DNA of 64,000 bases, taken from positions 352,016-416,015 of the forward strand of contig NW_022985170.1 of NCBI RefSeq assembly GCF_010093535.1. The letters are read 5' to 3'. This DNA is from Lindgomyces ingoldianus. Its lineage: Eukaryota > Ascomycota > Dothideomycetes > Pleosporales > Lindgomycetaceae. The notes beneath the pieces are model-generated. The model was not told the origin of the DNA. It made no database searches and saw only the letters and a program-made list of their open reading frames with translations. Every line of letters begins with the position of its first letter. The stretch's first letter is position 1. Positions 46,089-56,270 of this stretch are shown here, one piece after another. The translations under genes were made by a program, and so were the position numbers.

Positions 46089-46240
46089 TTAACCCATCAT
46101 TCCTACAAATTCTTCGGCTTACATATCACTTCGAGAGCAGCATGCTATTTGATATGTTCTATGCCCTCTTAGGTATTCGCTCAGCCGATAATGACCCCAA
46201 AATAAAGCCACTTATCAATACAAACCATAAGATAGGTATG
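46089..46240 (+). pseudogene. HET-domain fragment
   Basis: The frame reads LRLTYHFESSMLFDMFYALLG and then RSADNDPKIKPLI. This resembles the conserved stretch of heterokaryon-incompatibility (HET) proteins in which an Asp-Pro-Arg-Asp-(K/R) segment precedes an aromatic-ALLG block. The first motif has decayed to MLFDM, and no upstream HET sequence joins to it. It is a short relic of a self/non-self recognition gene. Confidence 0.45.
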
Positions 46241-46241
46241 C

Positions 46242-46754
46242 TCAAATTGAGCTCCTTCGTATCCACATGCTCCTCCAATCGAGGATTAAGGTGCGCTTCG
46301 CATCACCCCAGTCCCAGAACTTTAGGAACATACCTTGAAGATTCTCCCTCCACTGACCCCACTGATTCTTGTAGGCAATCTTGTCGTTCCCGTGCAAGGT
46401 GCCTTGGCAGAGGTACTCAACATTGTGCTCCCACGTGCAGATATTGTCTTTTGTAGCAGCATCGCCTATACTATCGACTTCCTTCCGGAGAGTATAGTAG
46501 ATGCGGTTGTCTTCCTCGGAATTGTGCTTCCATCTTTGATTTCAGGGAGGTTGGGTCATATAATCCGAGTCCTTGTGAGAGAGCTCGATGAGGAGTTCGC
46601 AGTTGTCAACGGAGATCTTGATCTTGTCCAGTCGCTTACGGATTTCGTTGATGCGGGTGACCAGCGGATTTTGTTGGGGAACTTCGTCCTCAGAAGGAGA
46701 TGATATGTCAAACCAAGTGAGATTCTTGAAGTTTTTTGAGATGTGGCTGGCCAT
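46242..46754 (-). pseudogene. Unknown reading frame of 170 codons broken by one TGA
   Basis: From the ATG at 46754 (MASHISKNFKNLTWFDIS) one frame runs to a TGA at 46242-46244, with a single internal TGA at 46544-46542. Both sides look coding: INEIRKRLDKIKISVDNCEL before it, and EEDNRIYYTLRKEVDSIGDA, ICTWEHNVEYLCQG and KFWDWGDAKRTLIL after it. No GT lies between the upstream coding part and the stop to allow an intron. I do not recognise the family. A nonsense-mutated accessory gene is the simplest reading; it could also be two small genes. Confidence 0.5.
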
Positions 46755-47738
46755 GGCATCTCCAGTAGTATCACAAAGTGCTCGAAGGTAAATTTAGTAA
46801 CTAGCGGCGGTTTTGATTGGCCTCATCTATTACGGATTAGAATTTGCAGCTCTGCAAGCTGTTGTGTTATGTAGAAATTGCGACCTTATGCAGGTTATGA
46901 GTATAAGGTGCAGATATACTCAGAGCCTGGTAGAGTGGTGTTTTCAAATAATGCATCGCGTAGGAAACGTGGTATGGGGGTGATCATGTATGCCATTCAC
47001 GCTCATTGTGATGTATAAGGCGTGAACGGAGGCTCGAGCTTGCAAACAAATCACCAGACTCTACGGCAGTGAAAGTGCGTCTTTCTGGGAATCTTCCTAG
47101 GAAATCTTTTCACTTCTGCGTTTCATGGTCAGGGAATACTCCGGAGAATCATCCTCCAGTAGACCATTAGTAAATAAATAAAGCAAGTTTCATTCAACAT
47201 ATTGAAATCCACACCATCGTGATACCTCAATCAGCGAAATGATCTCGAAGCCCAATGCTCGGCCTCGCTAACGAGGGCAAGAAGCTTGTTCTGTCTCGTT
47301 GAATTGCAAGAACCAAGGGCCACATCTAAACGAGTCAATTGATCGGTCACCATTAATAAGAAATCTTCGAACGCACAAAACATAAGAAAATCTCCTTCTC
47401 CTTGCCTAAGCTGCAATATACGCACTTATACCTCCAAATAGGCATCCACTGCGCCCACCCAATTCTCCTCAACCAATCAACGCGATATCGGGACGTTCAT
47501 ATAATCTATCTACGGACTCAAGTTCGCCCGGCCCCGCCTCGAAATCCCGACTAAAAAGCGTCAGCATGGCTCGAAACTCTCCTTCAGAGAGCAATCCCAC
47601 TCCACGCCGTCGTGCCTCGGAGCCTGTGTCGCAGGCTCTATTGCCCCTCGGCCTTCTGCCACTTATCCCCGCTTAACCCCACGGGGCCGACTTACCCTCG
47701 AAACACCGATTACACCATCCGGTATTTGTATACAGATG
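46755..47738. other. Non-coding accessory DNA left of the transposon relic
   Basis: No frame with family resemblance is visible. The stretch 46790-47230 is AT-rich. Confidence 0.45.
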
Positions 47739-47770
47739 TGCTTTCAAAATGTAAGGTCCGGTGGCCCGTG
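47739..47770 (+). repeat. Left terminal inverted repeat of the transposon relic
   Basis: These 32 bp (TGCTTTCAAAATGTAA, then GGTCCGGTGGCCCGTG) match the reverse complement of 49589-49620 at 29 of 32 positions without a gap. Weaker similarity may extend outward. Confidence 0.8.
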
Positions 47771-49588
47771 CAACTACAGGGGGTAGTCTCAAATAGGCAG
47801 CATCTCCGAGGCTACCGATAGCTCATTCCTGCACGATGATGTGCTAATGGGGCAAAAACTCAAAGTGTTCGAAGTAGATGTCCCCCGGGTAGCCTCCAGT
47901 ATTAATTCTATCAACTTTTTAGCGAATTGCCCCAAACAGTGCTTGTAAAATCTCTATCATGACGAAATAAAATTATGCTGCTACTGGAGCTTAAGTTACT
48001 GCTCTACGGTCCTGTGGAGCATCAGCAGCTGAAGTTACTAGTCTTACAGGCATTCAGGAGAGATCCCAAAAGAAGATGACCGAGAAGTCTAGAGATAGAG
48101 GTTTTAACTATAGGAATAAATTAATTCATCCTTCTCAACATACATGTTCAAGACGTTCCTATATCTAGTGTTCCCCATAAGGAGACTCCCTCATTCAATA
48201 TAGAGCTTGCTAAGAAGATAAGAAAGGATCAATTCAGCAGAGAGAAGTTAACCTACCATCTAGAGTACAACTTTTGTCAACAAGGCAGAGATATAAAGGC
48301 AACATCCATATAGACTACACTAAACGACCAGGGGCAAAGAAGGTCAAACGAACAATGAAACTAGACCTCTCATCGTAGACAAGGAGGTAAGGCTTTGATA
48401 GCGTGAACACTAACCACAGTTATTAGTCCATTAAGGACTAGAAAACATAGTTTAGAGGTAGAAAACTGCTCTTATCCTTAGTGTACAACGAAGCTCTATG
48501 TGGGTTTGAGGCAGCTTGCTGAGAAGTCTAATGGGAGCTGTATCTGCGGGGGATGGAAAGGGTACATTGGGTCCATGTTTTTAGAGATGCTTCTCCTATA
48601 ATAAGAAAGGTACCTTTCACATCTATGAAACAGAGACAGCAGCACAGACAATGAAGGCACAGAAAAAGGTAGACGAGCACAGCAAGTATTAGGAACTAAT
48701 TAAGAAGGGTGAATGGGAATCAAATACGGAAATAATACGTACAGATTTGCGAGGGAAACTCGGCCCAAACCTAAATTGAAGTTTAACGATAAGTAAAGGA
48801 GCCATTAATTAGTACTAGAACGCACATGAAGCTCCTAAGCCTAAATTACTACCTTTTGAAAAGGAGCGTTTAAAGCAGAGACTAACTAGAGACAAGCGCT
48901 TAAGAAAACAAAGCTCCATGACATGCCCACTAGTACCAGGATGCACTCTATAGTAAGAAGAAGGTGAAGCGCATTCTCTAGCGTAGTAATTAATCTAATC
49001 TTAATGTAATTGAGCCATCCTAGCCTTAGTTAAAGCGACTGAAACACCAAAAGGAGCGCCAACAAACGTAAAACAGAGGAGGAAAACTAGAAGAAGAGGC
49101 AGGAGAAGTTTGAGTAGTGGAGCATCCAGCGCTAGATTGAGCGAATGCTCCGTCACATCTAAAAGATTATATAACAAGAAGGGGGTAACAAATACCAAGA
49201 ATGCTAATTTAACAAAGTAACTTATCACAAAGCTCCAGAGCATCTGTAAGAGGAGAGCAACACCAAGAAACTCACACTAATATCTCTCCCGATGAGGACA
49301 CTAGTTAGCCAGAGAAGCGGCCTTGATTTAGAGGTTTTAGGGTAAGATAACCTAGTCTAAATAGTAAGAAGTTGAACTACTTTAAAAAGAGGATAAAACA
49401 AGCAATTAGTGCTCTAGTATAAATAGAGGATATACGACAGACCATGTCAAATGATATTTGAAAGATACTACACTTTGTTTTATAGGAAAACACCATGTCT
49501 TGGTAGAGATTCGTCGACATCTATTCACCTCGGAGCACCTTCCTCATTAGAATAGATGTCCTCTGCAGCTCAGCACCACTAACGTGCT

Positions 49589-49620
49589 CACGGGCCACGG
49601 GCCGTTACATTTTGAAAGCA
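49589..49620 (-). repeat. Right terminal inverted repeat of the transposon relic
   Basis: It is the reverse complement of the left repeat with three mismatches. Moving inward from the right end, the minus strand continues GAGCACGTTAGTGGTGC, which has no clear match inside the left end. Confidence 0.8.
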
Positions 49621-49887
49621 CCGCCGTCCCGGTGCGGACGATGGGCGACGGAGAATCAGGTAACAGTTTTATAATATTGCCAAGAGGGAGTGGGGGTGTG
49701 GTATAAAGGAGCGAAGGATGCTGACGTTCAAATTTCGGTAGGCTTCCGACCACTCGGATAAGAACTTCTCAAAACAACTGCAACTTCAGGCAACAGAATT
49801 ATTTGTTTATAAGTACGGATCCGTACTTAATCTGTTTACTCAGAAAACTCTAATATAGGTCTTTCTGAAAGCATCGACAACTTGAAA

Positions 49888-51017
49888 ATGGCTAGTCTGA
49901 AGTTTGGATTCTCGACAAATGCGGAGGAAGTCACGGAGCACTGGAAAGACCAGATTAAGGGCAAAACAAGTTCTTCTCCTCCTACCCCTTCGCGAATCCG
50001 CATCTACTAATAATATTCTTTAGTACTCATTACGGGCGTCTCCCCCGGGGGCATAGGTCTCACCACCGCGTGCGCCCTTGCCCCTCACTCCCCAGCTCTC
50101 CTCATCCTGGCTACACGCTCTCAAAGCAATCTCACCGCAGCCCAAACCGAGATTGCCAAAGTTGCACCCACATGCCCAACCAAGCTCCTGACTCTGGACC
50201 TTTCATCCATAAGGACAGTGCGAACTGCAGCCGCGGAGCTCAACTCCTGGACGGGTGTGCCGAAGATCGACATCTTGATCAACAATGCCGCCATAATGTC
50301 GACCCCCTGGGGAAAGAACGAAGATGGAATCGAGCAGCAGTTTGGAACTAACCATATCGGGACCTTCCTTTTCACTAATTTGGTCATGGAGAAGATTATT
50401 GCAGCTAAGGGCCGGATTATCAATGTTTCAAGTGCAGGCCATCGCTATGGGCCCGTGCGTTTTGAGGACTGGAATTTCCAGGCTAGTATACCCTCTCACC
50501 CATATCATCCAAACTCTATGAAGGGTGGATACATTAGGTCGGGCTTTTTGTATGTAATTAAGCATGGAATACTAACTAGAACTCTCAGGACGGAAAAGAA
50601 TACAACCCAGAAGCCGCTTATGGCCAATCTAAGACAGCCAACATGCTCTACGCTGTCGCGCTCGCTTCTAAACTCCAATCTAAAGGCGTGACAGCGTACA
50701 GTCTCCACCCGGGTGTTATCTACACCAACCTCGGCCGCCATATCCCCATGGAAGTGCTCAAAGCCCGAGGCCTGGTTGATGAGAACGGAAACATCAACAC
50801 GAATGGGCCGTTCAAGTTCAAAACGCATTCACAGGGCGCGGCGACGACGGTGGTGGCAGCGCTGGATCCGACTATCGCGGATCGGAGTGGAGCGTATTTG
50901 GCGGATGCGAGTATTGATCATGATGATAATATTAGTCCGTATGCCGTTGACAAAGATAATGCGGAGAAATTGTGGGTGCTGAGTGAGAAGCTGGTTGGGC
51001 AGAAGTTTGAGTTTTGA
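49888..51017 (+). CDS. Short-chain dehydrogenase/reductase
   Basis: This NAD(P)-dependent oxidoreductase is of the classical SDR type, nearest in feel to WW-domain oxidoreductase/retinol dehydrogenase-like fungal enzymes. Exons 49888-49969, 50024-50481 and 50589-51017 encode 322 residues. Motifs are ILITGVSPGGIGL (cofactor), DILINNAAIMSTPW, INVSSAGHRYGP with the catalytic Ser, and the YxxxK pair in AAYGQSKTANML, formed by exon 3. Lys and Tyr are both present, so the enzyme should be active. Intron 2 begins CAG-GCTAGT: a GC donor is needed, because no GT keeps the frame between DWNFQ and DGKEYN. The substrate cannot be told. It lies intact between a transposon relic and a HET pseudogene, suggesting an accessory gene. 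Confidence 0.88.
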
Positions 51018-51437
51018 GGGAGTGTATGGGTTGCTATGAGGGAGGACATGACTTCCCGAATCTTAGATGTCGTGATTTCAATATAGGGTTTAGAGGAATT
51101 AAGTATAACTGTATCTTTAAATAACGTCTCCTGCGATCTCTTTAGGATCCTACCTTGATACAGTCTCGGGCTCAACTCCGGGAATTGTAGCAAAATATAA
51201 CTACTCTAGACTCAACGGTTGCCTTGAGAAGGGAACCCACTGAATACATGAGACCAGCTCGTCTTTATTGTTGGAGTCGCGTGTCAAATTATCATTGAAC
51301 GGCTCTTGTAGGTCGCTAGGGATCTCCCTGAGTCTTTCTTAAGTCCATGCATGCGGCCACAATCATACTGCTAAGGTACTGAGAGTTTTCAACCGCCATT
51401 TTTGGATGTCTTAGCGTGGGTATTCTTTGATAGCCAT
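51018..51437. other. Intergenic, AT-rich
   Basis: It holds the 3' side of the SDR gene and the 3' side of the HET pseudogene. No gene is seen. Confidence 0.5.
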
Positions 51438-52191
51438 CTAGCGAGCATTGGTTTGGTCAAATCTTAACGAGTCTAACAACTTCTGATTTTGCTCTTCGTT
51501 CAGTGACAGAATTTCATCCTTCAAAGATCCTTTGATCTCTTTCTGAAGCCGATTCAATGCCTTTTCCCATCCTTCGCCATATATGAGCGTATGCCTTGGC
51601 TCTTCCTGTTCGATTTGTTTGGTGTTTTCCTGCCCACAACATGCGCTCATTTACATTGAAATGAGACGAAGAGCGTCCTCGAAGGGCGTGGATGGCGATT
51701 CCCGTTATCTCATAGAGAGTTTGGCCCAGAGATTGCTTATCACCAAGCCGCTGACCCTCTGCAGAGAAAAACTCCACTGATTTCGGGGTAATAAGTTCTT
51801 AAACCGTCCAGCTACGAGTGAAACATCTGCATTTCTCGAATGCTGGTTTCCATCTCCGGGATCACTCGTCTCCATCCGAATCGGTGGGCGAAATGTTAGA
51901 CAAGAACACATAACACTTGGCTGCATGTTGGGACTAGCGAAAAATAGAGTTAATAGCTTCTGTAAGCTCAGCATCGCTTGATTCTTTGATGTAACAAGTG
52001 TCTACCTAGAAATATTGGAGGCTGTCTTTCGCAGCTTGCTTTCCGCAAAATTGGGTCTTGGCATAGTCACCCTTGCTTTTGCCTGTGCCCTTTACTATGT
52101 CTTCAAAGGTAACCTCCTTATCTGAACTACTTTGCGTCATTCCAAGAAGCTGAGATCGTTCCGTATGGAGCTTTGTGGCGTCAATCGACAA
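51438..52191 (-). pseudogene. HET-domain gene inactivated by RIP-like stops
   Basis: One minus-strand frame from 52191 carries the ordered blocks of the HET (heterokaryon incompatibility) domain. These are EVTFEDIVKGTGKSKGDYAK, QAAKDSLQYF-stop-VDTCYI, DAELTEAINSIFR, CFTRSWTV-stop-ELITPKSVEFFS, LYEITGIAIHALRG and FNVNERMLWAGKHQT. A deletion or frameshift then leads to LIYGEGWEKALNRLQKEI in another frame. In-frame stops are TAG at 52008-52006, TAG at 51936-51934, TGA at 51864-51862 and TAA at 51801-51799. Family knowledge puts Trp at the first two and Gln at the last, so these are G-to-A and C-to-T changes. The N-terminal start is also lost. Confidence 0.8.
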
Positions 52192-53000
52192 CGATCCGAT
52201 TTATGGAGTTCCTTTCTCGGGATCGCAATGTATATCGTTCTACGAACCATATTAAGTTAGCACGACAGGCTTGATCAGTATATAAACTTCTACCATGGGA
52301 CTTACTGTTCGTAATGGATGGGCGTACGTCTTTAGCGCAGATCCGCCGTTCAGATACATGCCTACCCGCTGACATAGCCCGTTACCTCTAGCCTTTAAAT
52401 CAACCGAGTTACTAATACCCTTAGTACAGCTAGTACAATTCGGCGACTCTTCCCGCGTAAGAAGGCGGCGAGCAAACATATTGAGCTGGGATAAAGGTGC
52501 CACTCGTTGCCCGTCCTTTCCACGTGTGAAACTAGGAGATCTGTAGGCGAGATTGTAGTGCGGACTACGCGATAACCCTATGACCCAAACCTGTGGGGTT
52601 TGTATCCCGGACATTGTGTGAAAAAAAAAATGAGAGGAAGATTGTGCAGCATGACGGAAAATGAGGAATTAAGCTGGGATAATGAATATCTCAGACATTG
52701 TGCGAACTCCTTCTTTGTGTCGCAAACACGCGTAGCGGCGGCCCGATATAGTATTGTTGATAAATTGCCAGGTTGATGTGCTGTACTTAGGTCATTTTAC
52801 CTTTGCTGTAAAGGGGGGCCTTAGGCATTGATGCGCGAAGGTATGGTAGCATTTCAATCATGTTCGGCAAGGCCACTTTCTTCCATCTACTTCTAGTAGA
52901 CAATCGTTGGGGGGCATCATTGAGATAACCCACAGCTCGGAGGAGGATGGATCTGAGCCCATTTGAAGTGCCCGAATAGAACGCTACGTCTCATTTAAGC
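52192..53000. other. Non-coding stretch upstream of the HET relic
   Basis: Small minus-strand frames at 52181-52614 lack family resemblance. A run of about ten A lies at 52621-52630. No gene is supported. Confidence 0.45.
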
Positions 53001-53951
53001 TCATTCTTCGCTATTCGAAGCCCTTCTACTCTCCAACTCCACCTCCAACTCCTCAACTGTCATCGGAACCTTTCTCTTTCCCCACTTCCCTTTCTCTTCA
53101 AGCGCGAAATTCGCTACACTCAACATACCCACCACCAAGAATCCTAGCTCTTCCCTATCCGTATCAAATACCTCCCACCACTCTACATCCGGCAACTTCA
53201 CGCCCACTTCCTTTGCTGCTAGGTATATCGCCGCAGTCGCTAGACATGGGGATTGATGCGTTAAATATAGAAGCTGTGGGCTCAACAACGCATCGTTCAG
53301 CCTTGCAATAGCTCTCTTTGCTAGCTCAGAGGCTCTTGGCTGGTTAAAGACATCAAGGGCTTGGAGATAAGTGATGCAGAGCGTATAGGGTAGGGACACA
53401 TGTAATTGGAAGCCCAGAACCCTTAAAATGTGTGGCTCGATTGCAAATAATTGTGCCTTCTGAGACTGAAACGTCCCCTCAGAGACGTAGTATTCCTCTG
53501 CATCATGCTTTCTCTCTAGCTCTTCGATATCGATGAAGGTCGACGATAACGAATCGAGGTAGGTATAGACATTGATTACGTTCCGTGGCGACTTCGGCCA
53601 CGCTGACATCTTTGCAATAATATACAACGAGCTTGCGGAAATGTTCTACATCCAATTAGCCAACGCCCCATCATCGACTCCATTTGACTACTAATCAGCG
53701 AATGATACCTTCGTGTCATATTCGGCCAAGCTCCCCCCCTCTGGTCCCAAAAAAAACCTTGTGAACACTACAATCGCCTGCGCAACAATCTCTTGCGGCA
53801 GCCGCAGCAAAATGCCGGCAGCCTGCGTAAGCCTAGCTCCTGCGAAGCGAACGGAGTCTTCGAGATCGGCTGGGATGCCGTCGAGCTGGGATCCTGAGGT
53901 TTCGAGCTGCTCGATTGTAGCTAGTGGGGTTGCGAGATGGGAGGGCTGCAT
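53001..53951 (-). CDS. Cyclin-fold protein, cyclin L/C-like
   Basis: Minus-strand exons 53951-53709 and 53645-53001 give 295 residues. The cyclin box starts at about residue 30 with VRFAGARLTQAAGILLRLPQ and IVAQAIVVFTRFF, followed by ISASSLYIIAKMSAWPKSPR, VINVYTYLDS and, in the second repeat, EPHILRVLGFQLHVSLPYT and CLATAAIYLAAKEVGV. The pattern fits transcription- or splicing-linked cyclins (L, K, C) that partner CDK kinases in the nucleus rather than mitotic cyclins. No RS tail is present, so the exact class is uncertain. The ATG at 53951 begins MQPSHLATPLATIEQLETSG; the open frame continues upstream but has no better start in the part checked. Confidence 0.82.
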
Positions 53952-54771
53952 GATTTGTGTCCGTGAGGCGTTCGTTTCGCGCGAGGTATGGGGATATTTG
54001 AAAGTTATGGGCTGCGGTGGAGGAAGCAAAGTCAAGGTTGCAGCCGGGTTGGCGTCTGGGTCTAACCATATTGGGATGGTGAGTTCAATGTTATTGGGGT
54101 GAGAGTATATCGTAGAAGAGAAAGGGGCAAGTATTGCATATTTAAGATGTGAATCAAAGTGAGGAGCAGAGGTAGCGTGCCAGGCTATATTAATTTACAT
54201 GCGACGAAATTTTCCAAACCCTCAAAAATTTGTTTTTATCTCACTACTCTAGGATATCCGTCACACAAGGCACACGGGAAGAATTCGTCAGGAGTTTCAT
54301 GCATAGTAGATCCGTGGCGTTGATTCGCGATCTAAGCTGTATTCCCTAGAAGAACGGAAAGAAGCATGAGGTAGTGGAGAGGAGTTTCAGGTTGCACGGT
54401 AAATCAATGCGCACAGCCTCTTCGCGTGATCATGCCGTCTTAACTTAATATATAACTTGAAAAATAGTGCTTTGAATTTTGGCTCATATTGCAGCGGTGG
54501 GAGAAAGGGTGACTTGTCAGCTTATACTAGTTGCAATTATGAGTTTCAGATTAACAGAGCGGTGAGCTCACTTAGTATTAGGTACATCGTCTAGCAGGAT
54601 TATTGTTCACTATACCATTGACCCATTTTATATAATTAGGGACATCGTAATATCGTTAAATCCGTCGTGGTAGCAATGGAAATCTGAAAGCATAATTCCC
54701 AGCCACCTCCTCCTGCTCGCCTAGTGTCTCACCGCAATTCGCAACCAAGCACACCCAAGGCTGGCGATAGC
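53952..54771. other. AT-rich intergenic stretch
   Basis: The first 200 bases should be the cyclin promoter. The rest is AT-rich with no supported frame. Confidence 0.45.
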
Positions 54772-55563
54772 TCAGGTGCTATTAATGCCTCTCCTCCGAC
54801 TCAAGTCATCATACATCTGTTGAAGGAACGACAGGGAAACGGTACCCCTGCCTTCTAAATGCATGTTCTCTTCGGGTTCGCACGAAAGACCCAGTCCGAG
54901 GTGAATTCGATCCGGAATAGAAGCGAGGAGTTCTCTAAAGAAAGCGCGAAATACGAAGTGCGCGTTCTCCCAGTTTTGAAGCTCGAGGCGTGCCCAATCA
55001 AAATACCGAGTGTGAAAGGTCGGGATAATGCGAAGAAACTTCAAGTTCGGAAAGGTGGAGAAGAAGGTCGCCCAGTCGATGTAGTTGTTCATTCGTTGCG
55101 AGTCCTTGAGCTGTAACTCGAGCTGCAATCGGGTGATATTGCTAAATTGCTAGCCGAATGGTGCTTCCATTGAGACATGGGTCCTGTTGAAGCAAAAAGT
55201 ATCCAGAGAAATCGCGAACCAATTCATTTGATAGAGCAGGTCGGTTGCTTCATAATGAAGCATCTTAGAGGCCAGGAGTAGGTTGAGATGGAGGACAGGC
55301 TCTGCGACTGGCTCTCTTGGGGTGATAGGTCGCCTTCCGGATTGGACTCTCTTTTCATTGAGTCGCTCGCGCGTTCGCTGGGCAGTGGCACGCTTTTTTT
55401 GGGCACGCAAAACCGCCCTGGCTTCGATGATCGGGACCTTTCTCCCACGGCGGACCACAAGGTAAGAGTACACGTGATCGCGAATTTCTCGAGGTAGGTC
55501 GAAAAAACGGAATGATTGGGAGATGTTTAGAGATGGCCCGGGGGGAGTTGCGGGTTTGTGCCT
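54772..55563 (-). pseudogene. Fungal F-box/DUF7730-like frame with one internal TAG
   Basis: The minus-strand frame opens after a TGA at 55566-55564 and runs to a TGA at 54774-54772. It includes FFDLPREIRDHVYSYLVVRRG, the LP-E-IR-x-VY opening common to fungal F-box-like proteins. Further blocks are LHLNLLLASKMLHYEATDLL and, after the stop, FSNITRLQLELQLKDSQRM and FPNLKFLRIIPTFHT. The only in-frame stop is TAG at 55152-55150. No in-phase intron removes it. A TGG-to-TAG change would explain it and would match the RIP-like stops in the nearby HET relic. The start codon, perhaps in an upstream exon, is unresolved. Confidence 0.6.
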
Positions 55564-56270
55564 TCACGGGATTAGCTCTCTTGAAGTCAACTACTGCGTT
55601 ACCAAAGCACGCACAGGAGCTGTGGTGGGGTAGCCAAAGATCCCCGTCGGTCCTCTTTCCTCTCCAGAGTCGTGCTCTCTGTTGCATCTACCACACCACT
55701 CTGTGGATCTTCCTTCTTGCACTTTCGCTGAGGATTCCTTCGGAGAGCCATGATGGACAAGTAGAATTGGTGGATCTGAGAGCGGTTAGATATGTGTGGG
55801 CTAAAATCATACGAAATGAGCGTAAGAACCTATTACCTTAGCCAACTCGCAGCAGCAGGCAACATCCTTCATCAGACAGTGTAATAGTGGTGGTCCTGAC
55901 ACGCTATGTGTACGCCTAGGTATTCGGACCATAGTGGAGATGAATGGTCGGCAATCCCAGTTTCCAGCGGACCGTGCGTCAGAGTTGACCAAAGAGAGAG
56001 TGGAGAGGACCAATATGATCGGACGTCGGTCGACATTTGAAGGGAGCGTGCGTTACATATGATGTTGCAATATCGAAATGGTATTTGAAAAACAAGCCTG
56101 GGATTATCAATCCAGCCAAGCTTGAGCTTGTAGACGCAATGGGGCATAAGTAGGATGATATAGCTTAATGTTTCAGACCTGAGATCGTATTGGTGATAAT
56201 AGACCAAATTAATGTAACGGTGAAGTAATAATAGAAACGCTGGACCTATTCGAGATATGTCATGACGCGG
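55564..56270. other. Intergenic stretch at the right edge of the island
   Basis: It may contain a lost first exon of the F-box-like gene. The part after 56000 is AT-rich and precedes the 3' end of the membrane protein gene. No gene is supported. Confidence 0.4.

Larger units (their letters stand above)
47739..49620. mobile_element. Degraded DNA transposon bounded by inverted repeats
   Basis: Inverted repeats bound a 1.88-kb AT-rich interior. The size fits fungal Tc1/mariner-like elements (1.8-2 kb), but no transposase domain can be read. All frames are closed by many stops, and words such as CTAG and TTAA are abundant, as expected after RIP. No clear target-site duplication was found, so the exact outer ends and superfamily are open. 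The flanks are GC-balanced, making the interior stand out. Confidence 0.65.

Noticed and set aside
49001..49243. 80-codon hydrophobic frame inside the transposon relic
   Set aside because: It is Leu/Phe/Val-rich, read antisense from A/G-rich decayed DNA; no transposase or membrane-protein family resemblance was found.
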